Source: Kitasatospora sp. NBC_01287
Lineage (GTDB): Bacteria; Actinomycetota; Actinomycetes; Streptomycetales; Streptomycetaceae
Length of the DNA stretch: 64,000 bases
NCBI RefSeq assembly: GCF_026340565.1
Contig: NZ_JAPEPB010000001.1
Location: forward strand, 5,981,001 to 6,045,000
Direction: 5' to 3'
Under the pieces are notes generated by a model. It saw only the letters and a list, made by a program, of their open reading frames with translations, was not told the origin of the DNA and did no database searches. Position 1 is the first letter of the stretch; each line of letters starts with the position of its first letter. Below, one piece after another: positions 1 through 7,356 of the stretch. A program made the translations under genes and the position numbers.

Positions 1-461
1 ACCGTGCTGCGGCCGCCGTCGCAGCCGGCCAGGTACCGGGCGCGGATCAGGCGGCCGTCGCCGAGAGTGGCGCTGACACCGTCGGCGTCCTGGTCCAAGT
101 CGACCACCTCGCTGCCGAGTTCGACCGTGACGCCGTACGCCGCGAGCCGCTCGCGCAGCAGTTCCTCGGCGCGCCACTGGCCGAGGAAGACGCCCGGCAT
201 CGGGGCGGGGGAGTCGTTGATGTGCTCGCCGTCGAAGTACTTCCGGTAGATCTGGTGGGAGGTCCCCTCGGCACGGACGGCGCCGGCGAGGCCGAAGGCC
301 TCGAAGATCTCCAGGCTGCGCTCGGTGAGCGTCTTGCCCCGGGACTCGCGGTGGTGGGCGGTGCGCCGGTCGACCACGCGCACGGTGACGCCGTCGCGGG
401 CCAGTTCGCAGGCGAGGGTGAGGCCGGTGGGGCCGGCGCCGACGATCAGGACGTCGGTCAT
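1..461 (-). CDS. FAD-dependent monooxygenase (aromatic hydroxylase type), N-terminal part
   Basis: The first 153 residues of a flavoprotein whose 3' end lies outside the window. The N-terminus has the Rossmann dinucleotide-binding motif VGAGPTGLTLACELARDG and the acidic end of the second strand (VRVVDRR), as in PheA/TfdB/MhpA-type hydroxylases. The segment RARYLAGCDGGRS is the GD-type motif (here GCDGGRS) that also contacts FAD/NADPH in this class. It starts at ATG 459-461 and reads away from the TetR gene at 609. The 147-bp gap between them holds a GGTTC repeat and two GGTAAC boxes, so the TetR protein probably controls this gene. The substrate cannot be judged from this fragment. Confidence 0.85.
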   Translation of the reverse strand, partial: MTDVLIVGAGPTGLTLACELARDGVTVRVVDRRTAHHRESRGKTLTERSLEIFEAFGLAGAVRAEGTSHQIYRKYFDGEHINDSPAPMPGVFLGQWRAEELLRERLAAYGVTVELGSEVVDLDQDADGVSATLGDGRLIRARYLAGCDGGRST

Positions 462-472
462 GGGGATGCTCC

Positions 473-510
473 TCGGTTCGGTTCGGTTCGGTTTCGGGTT
501 CGGTCTCGGG
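473..510. repeat. GGTTC-type short tandem repeat in divergent promoter region
   Basis: Five-base units of the GGTTC kind, with a few variants, lie just upstream of the monooxygenase start. They sit where its leader or promoter should be. Simple repeats like this can change length by slippage. Confidence 0.6.
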
Positions 511-562
511 GGCTGGTCGCGGTGCGGCCCACTCAACCTGGCCCGCCTAGAAAATGCAACCA

Positions 563-585
563 GGTAACAAAACTTCCCCGGTAAC
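563..585. promoter_or_regulatory. Paired GGTAAC boxes, possible TetR operator
   Basis: The hexamer GGTAAC occurs at 563-568 and again at 580-585, 17 bp apart centre to centre, in the AT-richest part of the divergent gap. Direct repeats spaced by about 1.5 helical turns next to a TetR gene could be a binding site. They are not a clean palindrome, so this is inference. Confidence 0.3.
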
Positions 586-608
586 GCTTCCGTGCTAGCC
601 TCGACGCC

Positions 609-1259
609 ATGGAGACCCCGACCGGACCGCCGGCGACCCCGACCGGCCTGCGCGAGCAGAAGAAGCAGCGCGCCCGCCGCCACCTCGCCGCCACGGCGCT
701 GCGCCTGTTCCTGGCACACGGCTTCGACGCGGTCTCGGTCGCCGATGTCGCCGCCGCCGCGGAGGTCTCCAAGCCCACCCTGTTCCGCTACTTCCCGACC
801 AAGGAGGACCTGGTCCTCGACCGCTTCGCCGACCACCAGGGCGAGGCCGCCCGCGTCGTCCTGGCCCGCGACGGCGGCCGCACGCCGCTCCGGGCCCTGC
901 ACGACCACTTCCAGGCCGGGCTGCGGGAGCGCGATCCGATCACCGGCCTCAACGACGAGCCGGAGGTCGTCGCCTTCCAGCACCTGCTCTACGGCACGCC
1001 CGGCCTGCAGACCCGCCTCACCCACTACACGGCGGGTGAGGTCGAGCTGCTGACGGACGCGGTGGCCGACGCCTACGGGGACGGACGGCTCGGCGCCCGG
1101 CTGGCGGCGCTCCATCTGGTGACGGTGCGCCAGGAGTTGGGGCGCGAGAACTGGCGCAGGATCGCGGCGGGCGCCGGCGCGGCGGCGGCCTACGAGGAGG
1201 CGGCGGCCGACGCGGAGCGGGCGTTCGGGGTGCTGGAGCGCGGGCTCGGCGCCCGGTGA
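609..1259 (+). CDS. TetR/AcrR family transcriptional regulator
   Basis: A 216-aa protein with the TetR N-terminal helix-turn-helix at residues about 18-65: helix 1 ARRHLAATALRLFLAHGFDA, then VSVADVAAAAEVSKPTLFRYFPTKEDLV, where the recognition-helix pattern xxLFRYFPTKEDLV is diagnostic. The C-terminal ligand domain (residues 70-216) is Ala-rich and not family-specific. The ATG at 609 gives a normal start a few residues before the DNA-binding domain. The gene is divergent from the FAD monooxygenase, the usual arrangement for a repressor acting on its neighbour. Length is typical (190-220 aa). Confidence 0.9.
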   Translation: METPTGPPATPTGLREQKKQRARRHLAATALRLFLAHGFDAVSVADVAAAAEVSKPTLFRYFPTKEDLVLDRFADHQGEAARVVLARDGGRTPLRALHDHFQAGLRERDPITGLNDEPEVVAFQHLLYGTPGLQTRLTHYTAGEVELLTDAVADAYGDGRLGARLAALHLVTVRQELGRENWRRIAAGAGAAAAYEEAAADAERAFGVLERGLGAR

Positions 1260-1326
1260 ACACGCCGGCCCCGGCTCCGCGCGGGACCTCGCGACGTCAG
1301 TTCGCCGCCACCGCACGGCCGTTCCC

Positions 1327-1421
1327 CTAGCGCCGCGTCAGGCAACCTTCGCCCCGTCGCGATGCCCGGCACGCATTCTCGCCGCTCCTTGACGGGCAAG
1401 AGCTGCCTGACGCGGCACTAG
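1327..1421. mobile_element. Candidate MITE: 95-bp element with terminal inverted repeats and CTAG at both ends
   Basis: Two arms at 1328-1344 and 1404-1420 are inverted copies of each other with one mismatch in 17 (13 bp perfect around GCCGCGTCAGGCA). Similarity continues inwards for roughly another 12 bases. Both outer ends carry CTAG (1327-1330 and 1418-1421), as expected for a short target duplication or preferred target. It contains no coding sequence. The layout fits a miniature inverted-repeat element mobilised by an IS5-like transposase. No related IS is present in the window, so the call rests on structure alone. Confidence 0.45.
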
Positions 1422-1491
1422 TCTCTTCCTCAGCCGCTCGCCGCGATCGACTCGTCCGGACGGACACGGGTGACGGCCGAAGGGGGATGCG

Positions 1492-3279
1492 ATGAGGCCG
1501 TTGGGCGCGACCGACGAGCGGGTGGTCGGGCAGTACCGGATGATCGCCGAGCTGGGCAGCGGGGGCATGGGCCGGGTGCTGCTCGGCAGCGGCCCGGACG
1601 GGCGGCTCGTGGCACTGAAGCAGGTGCGGACGCAGTTCGTGGAGGACGAGGGGTTCCGGGCGCGCTTCCGGCGGGAGGTGACCGCGTCGCGAAAGGTGTC
1701 GGGGGCCTACACGGCGGCGGTGATCGACGCGGACACGGAGGCGCCGACGCCGTGGTTGGCGTCCGTCTTCGTGCCGGGGCTGTCGTTGCGCGAGGTGGTC
1801 GAGAAGGCCGGGGCGCTGCCACCGGGGGAGGCCCTGCGACTGGCGGCGGGGCTGGTCGGCGCGCTGGGTGAGATCCACCGGGCCGGGCTGGTGCACCGCG
1901 ATCTGACGCCCTCCAACGTGCTGCTGACGGACGACGGTTGCCGGGTGATCGACTTCGGCATCGCGCGGGCCACCGACGGTGAGGCCGGCACCGAACTGAC
2001 GCGCTCGGGCTGGCTGGTCGGCGCTCCCGGGTACATGTCGCCGGAGCAGGCGGAGGGGCGGGCGGTGGGACCGGCCGGCGACGTGTTCTCGCTCGGCACG
2101 GTGCTCTTCATGGCCTGCACCGGCGCCGGCCCGTTCGCCGGACCCTCGACGCCGCAGGTGCTCTACAACGTGGTGCACACCGAGCCCGACCTGCGCAAGC
2201 TGACGGTGGAGCTGCGCCGGATCATCGAGCCCTGCCTGGCGAAGGACCCGGCCGCACGCCCGAAGCCGGCCGAACTCGGCGCGACCATAGGCCGGTTGAC
2301 GCCATCGGCGCGACCCTGGCCGGCTGCCGTGCACCGGCTGATAGCGGAGCAGCGGGTGGCCGTGCACCAACTGGTCGAGACGGCCGGGACGGCCGAGGCG
2401 GTGACCCTGAGCGGACCGCTGCCGCCGCCCACCGATCCGACCCTGCTGGCGACCCGGGTGTTCCAGATCGCCGGGGAGAAGGCCGGCACGGCGTTCGGTG
2501 TGGTCCGCGCGCTCCTGCCGGTGTTCCTGGTGGCGGCGCGCACCCACCTCGCGGCTGCCGCGGCAAAGGCCCGTGCGATCGTTGCCGGCCTGCGCGGCAG
2601 ACTGCCGGACCGCACCGCCGCCGGACCGGGCGTGCGCCGCGCGCTGACCGGGGTGCGGGACACGGTGGTGGCGGTGGCCGGTGTGGCCGCGGGCGTCTTC
2701 GTCGCCGCCGACGCCAACCGCGGCCGGGTGATCGACCTCCGGCACACCACGTACTTCCGGCGCACCGCCGGCTACCCGGTGCTCTCCGACGTGCTGGCGC
2801 ACGCGACCTACGTCGGAGCCCTGACCGGCGCGGGGCTCGGCGCCCTGGCGGGCGGGCTGGTCTGTGCGATCGGCGGGGTGCGGACCCGGTTGCTGGGCCG
2901 GCTGGTGCCGCTGATGGCGGCCGTCGGCTTCCTGCTGGGCTGGTACGCCGAACACGGGCACCTGCGGATCGACGTGCTCAGCCTCGGCTTCAGCGGAGCG
3001 GTCGGCCTGCGCGTCGGCCTGGGGATCGGCCTCGCCCCGCTGCTCCTGCTGCTCCGGGCCAAGGAACGCGGGGCCGGCATCGTGCTGCCCGTGCTGCTGC
3101 TGACCTTCCTCACCGCGGTCGTCGGCTGCGCCTGCGGCTACTGGGGCCTGATCGGCATCGTGCTCGGCGGCTCGACCAAGATCGAGCCGGCCACCGTGCT
3201 CGGCGCGGCGGTCGGCGCCGGGGTGGCGTGGCGGAGCACCCAGCGGCTGCGTGGGAAGCCGGTGGCGCGGAAGCGCTGA
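1492..3279 (+). CDS. Membrane-associated Ser/Thr protein kinase (PknB-like, C-terminal membrane domain)
   Basis: A 595-aa protein with an intact Hanks-type kinase domain at residues about 15-270. It has a glycine loop (ELGSGGMGRVLLG), VALK with catalytic Lys43, HRDLTPSN with Asp137 (Thr replaces the usual Lys of HRDLKPxN), DFG with Asp154, and the activation-segment end GAPGYMSPEQ. After about residue 420 come four or so hydrophobic segments and a basic tail. The membrane part therefore lies after the kinase and there are no extracellular PASTA repeats. A purine-rich RBS (1481-1486) precedes ATG 1492. The upstream gap holds the MITE-like element and the gene ends in a tandem repeat plus terminator, so it is probably monocistronic. 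Its substrates are unknown. Confidence 0.92.
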   Translation: MRPLGATDERVVGQYRMIAELGSGGMGRVLLGSGPDGRLVALKQVRTQFVEDEGFRARFRREVTASRKVSGAYTAAVIDADTEAPTPWLASVFVPGLSLREVVEKAGALPPGEALRLAAGLVGALGEIHRAGLVHRDLTPSNVLLTDDGCRVIDFGIARATDGEAGTELTRSGWLVGAPGYMSPEQAEGRAVGPAGDVFSLGTVLFMACTGAGPFAGPSTPQVLYNVVHTEPDLRKLTVELRRIIEPCLAKDPAARPKPAELGATIGRLTPSARPWPAAVHRLIAEQRVAVHQLVETAGTAEAVTLSGPLPPPTDPTLLATRVFQIAGEKAGTAFGVVRALLPVFLVAARTHLAAAAAKARAIVAGLRGRLPDRTAAGPGVRRALTGVRDTVVAVAGVAAGVFVAADANRGRVIDLRHTTYFRRTAGYPVLSDVLAHATYVGALTGAGLGALAGGLVCAIGGVRTRLLGRLVPLMAAVGFLLGWYAEHGHLRIDVLSLGFSGAVGLRVGLGIGLAPLLLLLRAKERGAGIVLPVLLLTFLTAVVGCACGYWGLIGIVLGGSTKIEPATVLGAAVGAGVAWRSTQRLRGKPVARKR

Positions 3280-3280
3280 G

Positions 3281-3374
3281 CGGGCGGGCAGGCAGACGGG
3301 CGGGCAGGCAGACGGGCGAGCAGACGGGCGGGCAGGCAGACGGGCGAGCAGACGGGCGGGCAGGCAGACGGGCA
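3281..3374. repeat. Tandem repeat array of GGGCAGGCAGACGGGC-like units
   Basis: Just after the kinase stop codon, 16-bp units alternate with 12-bp variants (GAGCAGACGGGC) for about 94 bp. The array creates spurious open frames rich in Ala/Arg/Pro. It ends beside a strong hairpin, so it belongs to the 3' untranslated region. Confidence 0.85.
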
Positions 3375-3384
3375 CGCGGGCACG

Positions 3385-3421
3385 CGGACGTCCCGGTGGA
3401 GTGGCTCCACCGGGACGTCCG
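3385..3421. terminator. Perfect hairpin terminator between convergent genes
   Basis: A 17-bp perfect stem (3385-3401 with 3405-3421) around a 3-nt loop. It lies between the kinase (+) and the ketoacyl-synthase-like gene (-), so it can end both transcripts. There is no U-tract, which is usual in Streptomyces. Confidence 0.85.
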
Positions 3422-3485
3422 GGCGTGCTGACCGGCGATCAGGCCAGCTCGACCGGGGGTCGGCGAACCGGGCCGCTCACCCCGC

Positions 3486-4520
3486 TCACCACTGCGGCGC
3501 GTCCAGCACCTCGATCACCGCGACCGTCCACATGAACCCGAGCCCGACGCCCACCGCGACGACCAGGTCGCCGGCCTTCGGCTTGCCGGTCTCGAAGAGG
3601 TGGTTGAGGCCGATCAGGTGGTCGCCGCCGCCCATGTGGCCCAGGTGCTTGCCCCACTCGTAGGTGGTCTGCGAGAGGTCCAGGCCCAGCGGCTGGTAGA
3701 AGCCCCACTCGGCGATGGTCTGGGCCACGTTGGCGTGGATGAACCACTGGGTGTCGGGCAGCTTGGTGTCGGCGTCCTCCAGGGCCTTGCCGAGCACGGC
3801 GGCGAACTTGTCGCCGATCCGGCCCATGGCCTCCTCGTAGGCGCTCTCGTGGCGGGTCAGCCAGGAGCGCTTGCGCTCGTCGAGGTCGGCGGGGCGGCCG
3901 CTCTCGAAGGGGACGTCGGTCCAGTCGGTGCCGCGGTAGATGGGCTCCAGCGAGGACTCGGAGATGCTCGCGGTGGAGCGGACCTTGGCGAAGCCGCCGC
4001 GGGTGGAGAGCACGATCGCGCCGGCGCCGTCGCCGTAGACGGTCTGGTCGTCGCTGTTCCAGCGGTCCACGTAGGGGAGCTTGAAGGAGTCGCCGGCGGT
4101 CACCAGGGCGGCGGTGGTGTCGGGGCGGGAGACGATGTAGGAGGCGGCCAGCTCGACGCCGGCCAGGCCGCCGTTGGAGCCCTGGCGGAACTCGATCGCG
4201 GCGGCGTCGCCGCCGACCGTCTCGTTCTGGACGTAGTGGGCCGGCGTCCAGAAGTCCTGGCCCTGGTGGCCCATGCCGCTGTGCAGGACCAGGCCGAAGT
4301 CCTCGTTCGCGTGGCCGGAGCGGGCGATCGCCTGGCGGGCCGCCGCGGCGGCCATCACCGGGCCGGTCTCCTCGTGCGAGGCGACGCGTACCGCGTGGAT
4401 GCCGTTCGCCTCGGCTCTGCCGGCGTCGTACTGGCCGGCGGCGACCGCCTGCTCGGCGGTCACCTCGTGCTCGGGCAGGTAGGCACCGAGGCCGGCGATG
4501 TACAGGTTTTCCCAACGCAC
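3486..4520 (-). CDS. Ketoacyl-ACP synthase III family protein (CerJ/DpsC-like acyltransferase)
   Basis: A 344-aa thiolase-fold protein of the KAS III family. The start is GTG 4518-4520, preceded at good spacing by GGAG; in-frame codons further upstream are low complexity. The nucleophile position reads RQGSNGGLAGVE, so Ser stands where FabH has Cys. The catalytic His is in WFIHANVAQ. The FabH Asn motif (GNTSAA) is replaced by GHMGGGD, as in the Cys-His-Asp acyltransferase branch. The inferred triad is Ser-His-Asp. From family knowledge, Ser occurs in DpsC-like members and the branch transfers acyl groups rather than starting fatty acids. Its neighbours are an MMPL exporter, FkbH-like enzyme and ACP, suggesting it uses or off-loads an ACP-bound unit. 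Confidence 0.85.
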   Translation of the reverse strand: MRWENLYIAGLGAYLPEHEVTAEQAVAAGQYDAGRAEANGIHAVRVASHEETGPVMAAAAARQAIARSGHANEDFGLVLHSGMGHQGQDFWTPAHYVQNETVGGDAAAIEFRQGSNGGLAGVELAASYIVSRPDTTAALVTAGDSFKLPYVDRWNSDDQTVYGDGAGAIVLSTRGGFAKVRSTASISESSLEPIYRGTDWTDVPFESGRPADLDERKRSWLTRHESAYEEAMGRIGDKFAAVLGKALEDADTKLPDTQWFIHANVAQTIAEWGFYQPLGLDLSQTTYEWGKHLGHMGGGDHLIGLNHLFETGKPKAGDLVVAVGVGLGFMWTVAVIEVLDAPQW

Positions 4521-4628
4521 TGATGTCTCCAGGGATGTGACGGGGGGTGGGGACCACACGGGATGCACGGAGCAGGCAAGCTGGTTCGGGCGGAGCAGGG
4601 GCAGCCGGAGGGGAGCGGCGAGCGGCCG

Positions 4629-4680
4629 CCGGGGAGGAGAGCGGGGAGCGGCGGCCGGGGAGGAGAGCGGGGAGCGGCGG
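4629..4680. repeat. Two perfect copies of a 26-bp direct repeat
   Basis: Positions 4629-4654 and 4655-4680 are identical purine-rich 26-mers in the gap between the KAS III-like gene and the MMPL gene. They form part of a G-rich stretch without coding potential. Confidence 0.85.
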
Positions 4681-4709
4681 GCGGACGAGGGGCGGGCCGC
4701 CCCGCCCCC

Positions 4710-4740
4710 GCCCCGCTCCTGCGCGCGGCAGGAGCGGGGC
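4710..4740. terminator. Strong hairpin, likely terminator of the MMPL gene
   Basis: A 13-bp perfect GC-rich stem (4710-4722 with 4728-4740) with a 5-nt loop, downstream of the minus-strand MMPL stop at 4815. Confidence 0.75.
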
Positions 4741-4758
4741 GCGGATGTGGGGGCGGGA

Positions 4759-4782
4759 GCGGCCCACCGCGCGGTGGGCCGC
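4759..4782. terminator. Second hairpin downstream of the MMPL gene
   Basis: A 10-bp perfect stem (4759-4768 with 4773-4782) and 4-nt loop. With the hairpin at 4710-4740 it makes a tandem terminator, which separates the MMPL transcript from the KAS III-like gene. Confidence 0.65.
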
Positions 4783-4814
4783 CGCCCGGCAGGCACCTGC
4801 GCAGCCGCGGTCCG

Positions 4815-7115
4815 TCAGAGCAGGACCGACTCGCGGGGCTCGTGCCGCGAGTCCGCCGCTGCCGCCGCGAGGTCGGCGGTGACCGCCGCCTCGCCGCGGC
4901 TGTGCGAGAGGTCGGGCAGCCAGGCCAGCCAGCTCGGCAGGTACCAGTTGCGGTCGCCCAGCAGCGTCATCACGGCGGGCAGCAGCACGCCGCGGATGAT
5001 CGAGGCGTCCAGGAAGACCGCCACCCCGAGCCCGACGCCGATCTCCTTCATCGAGACCACCGAGAGGGTGCCGAAGATGGCGAAGACGCCCACCATGATC
5101 ACGGCCGCGCTGGTGATCACACCGGCGGTGCTGCCGATGCCGTGCGCGATCGCGTCCCGGGTGGCCAGGCCCTTGTCGCGCCCCTCCTTGATCCGGGAGA
5201 CCACGAAGACGTGGTAGTCCATGCTGAGGCCGAAGAGGATGACGAAGAGGAAGAGCGGCAGCCAGGCCTCGATCGCGCCCACCTTGTGCGAGCCGAGCAG
5301 CGAGGCGGCCACACCGTCCTGGAAGACCAGGGTCAGCACACCGTAGGCGGCGCCCACCGAGAGCAGGTTGAGCACCACGGCGGTGACGGCGATCACCAGC
5401 GAGCGGAACGACAGCAGCATCAGCACGAAGGCCAGCACCAGCACGAAGCCGAAGACCGGCACCACGCTGCCGCTGAGCTGGCTGTTGAAGTCGATCGAGG
5501 CCGCGGTGGAGCCGCCGACGGCCACCTCGGCGCCGGCCACGGTGCCCAGGGTGTGCGGGACGACGGTGTCGCGCAGCGTCTTCACCGCGTTGACGCTGGC
5601 GGTGTCGGTACCGGTGCCGGCCAGCGAGAGGTCGATCACCGCGACGCCCTGCTGCGGGTGCACCGCGACGCTCACGGGCTGGTGCACCTGGCCGGTGGCC
5701 AGCGCCTCGCGCTGGAAGTCGGCGATCGCCTTGGTGACCGCCGGGTCCGTCACGTCCTTCGCCTTGAGGACGACCTGGGCGGGGAGCGGATTGCCCGGGA
5801 AGGCCTGCTGGATGCGCTCGCCGGTGGCCACCACGGCGTTGCCGCTGGGCAGTTCCTGCGCCGAACTGAGCTGCGCGGTGTGCATGCTGAAGACCGGCGC
5901 GGCCAGCGCCAGCAGCACGCCGGCGGCGACCACGGTCGAGAGCAGCGGCTTGGCCAGCACCGCGCGGATGATGGCGGCCCAGATCCGGCTGCCACCGGCC
6001 GGGTTGTTGCGGCGCATCCGGGAGAGCAGCGGCACCCTGCCCTTCTCCACCCGGTCGCCGAGCATCGAGAGCAGCGCCGGCAGCACGGTCACCGAGCCGA
6101 GCACCGCGACGACCACGACCAGGATGGTGGCCAGGCCCATCGCCTGGAAGGTGGCGATCCCGGTGAGGAACATGCCGGCCATCGCGACCGCCACGGTCAG
6201 GCCGGAGACCAGCACCGAGTGGCCCGAGGTGGCCGCGGCGATCCGCAGCGCCGCCCCGGGCTCCCGGCCGGCCGCCCGCTCCTCGCGCTCGCGGCGGATG
6301 TAGAAGAGGCAGTAGTCGACCCCGACGGCGAGGCCGACCAGCAGCATCACCGAGCTGGCGTTGTCGTCGGTGGGCACCAGGTGGCTGCTGACCGCGACCA
6401 GGCCGAAGGCGCCGGTGAAGGCGGTGACGGCCAGCGCGACCGGCAGCACGGCGGCGAGCAGCGCGCCGAAGACCACCAGCAGGATGCCCAGGGCCAGCGG
6501 CACGGCCGTCCACTCGGCCTGCTTGAAGTCACCGGTGAAGATGTCGTTGAAGGCCTTCTTCGCCCCGGCCTCGCCGAACTCCTCGACCCGCAGGCCCGGC
6601 TGGGCCGCCTGCACCTTGGCGACGGCGTCCAGTACCGGCTGCACCCGGTCGGCGGCGGTGTCGGGGGCGCCGGTCATCGAGAAGGTGACCAGCGCCGAGT
6701 GCCGGTCGGCCGAGATCGCGCCGTCGTCGTAGGGGCTCTGCACGTCGCTCACCGCGCCGGTGCCCTGGACGGCGGCCGCGGCCTGCTCGACGGCGGCGCG
6801 GAAGCGCTGGTCGTCGGCGGTGAACTGGCTGCTCTGGATCAGCACGGTCTCGGCGGCCGGGGTGCGCAGCCCGGCGTCGGAGAGGATCTTGACGGCACGT
6901 CCGGACTCGCCGACGCCGTTGTCGACGTCCGTCGACTTGGCGGTGCCGACGGCCGTCCCGATCATGGTCGCGAGGACGACGGCGAGCAGCCACCCCCAGA
7001 CGGCGAGCTTTCGATGGCGGGTGCTCCAGTCGCCGATCGCCACGGCGAGTCCTGGCCTGCTGTGCGGCCTGGTGCTCGGCCGTGCGGTCGGCCCGGTGTT
7101 CGGCCTAGTGGTCAC
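4815..7115 (-). CDS. MMPL/RND family transporter
   Basis: A 766-aa integral membrane protein with the two-fold MMPL plan: one N-terminal helix (KLAVWGWLLAVVLATMIGTA), a large extracytoplasmic loop, a five-helix block, then the same pattern repeated. Visible signatures include DYCLFYIRRERE after helix 4 and LFGLSMDYHVFVVSRIKEG in the second half, both typical of MmpL/ActII-3 exporters. Start GTG 7113-7115 follows a clear AGGAGGG; the open frame extends upstream only through low-complexity sequence. In actinomycetes these proteins export lipids and polyketide-like products. Here it sits between a KAS III-like enzyme and FkbH/ACP and is divergent from the latter, so it is a plausible exporter of their product. 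Confidence 0.92.
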   Translation of the reverse strand: MTTRPNTGPTARPSTRPHSRPGLAVAIGDWSTRHRKLAVWGWLLAVVLATMIGTAVGTAKSTDVDNGVGESGRAVKILSDAGLRTPAAETVLIQSSQFTADDQRFRAAVEQAAAAVQGTGAVSDVQSPYDDGAISADRHSALVTFSMTGAPDTAADRVQPVLDAVAKVQAAQPGLRVEEFGEAGAKKAFNDIFTGDFKQAEWTAVPLALGILLVVFGALLAAVLPVALAVTAFTGAFGLVAVSSHLVPTDDNASSVMLLVGLAVGVDYCLFYIRREREERAAGREPGAALRIAAATSGHSVLVSGLTVAVAMAGMFLTGIATFQAMGLATILVVVVAVLGSVTVLPALLSMLGDRVEKGRVPLLSRMRRNNPAGGSRIWAAIIRAVLAKPLLSTVVAAGVLLALAAPVFSMHTAQLSSAQELPSGNAVVATGERIQQAFPGNPLPAQVVLKAKDVTDPAVTKAIADFQREALATGQVHQPVSVAVHPQQGVAVIDLSLAGTGTDTASVNAVKTLRDTVVPHTLGTVAGAEVAVGGSTAASIDFNSQLSGSVVPVFGFVLVLAFVLMLLSFRSLVIAVTAVVLNLLSVGAAYGVLTLVFQDGVAASLLGSHKVGAIEAWLPLFLFVILFGLSMDYHVFVVSRIKEGRDKGLATRDAIAHGIGSTAGVITSAAVIMVGVFAIFGTLSVVSMKEIGVGLGVAVFLDASIIRGVLLPAVMTLLGDRNWYLPSWLAWLPDLSHSRGEAAVTADLAAAAADSRHEPRESVLL

Positions 7116-7356
7116 GGGGGCCCTCCTGGAGGGACGAGTCGGGTGTGCCCGCCCGACCGGCAGTCCCGATGGGAACGCGAACGGGAACGTGCGCGGAGCG
7201 CGGCGTCCTCCAGGATGCGCGACCGGACTTGAGCCGGGGTCGAGAGGCTCACGCACAGTTGGGTGACCGTCACGCTGGTGTTCGGGGCCCACCGGCTCGA
7301 CCGGCCTTCGAGAATCACCGGGGATCATCGCGGCAGTCGTCCTCGAGGAGAGACCT

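Noticed and set aside
3281..3374. GGCAGGCAGACGG repeats as CRISPR or coding repeat
   Set aside because: Units are contiguous and of mixed 16/12-bp length, lie in a 3' untranslated region, and long frames across them are low-complexity shadows of the kinase gene.
4563..7232. 889-codon open frame on the plus strand
   Set aside because: It is antisense to the MMPL gene and its product is His/Gln/Gly-rich nonsense typical of high-GC shadow frames.
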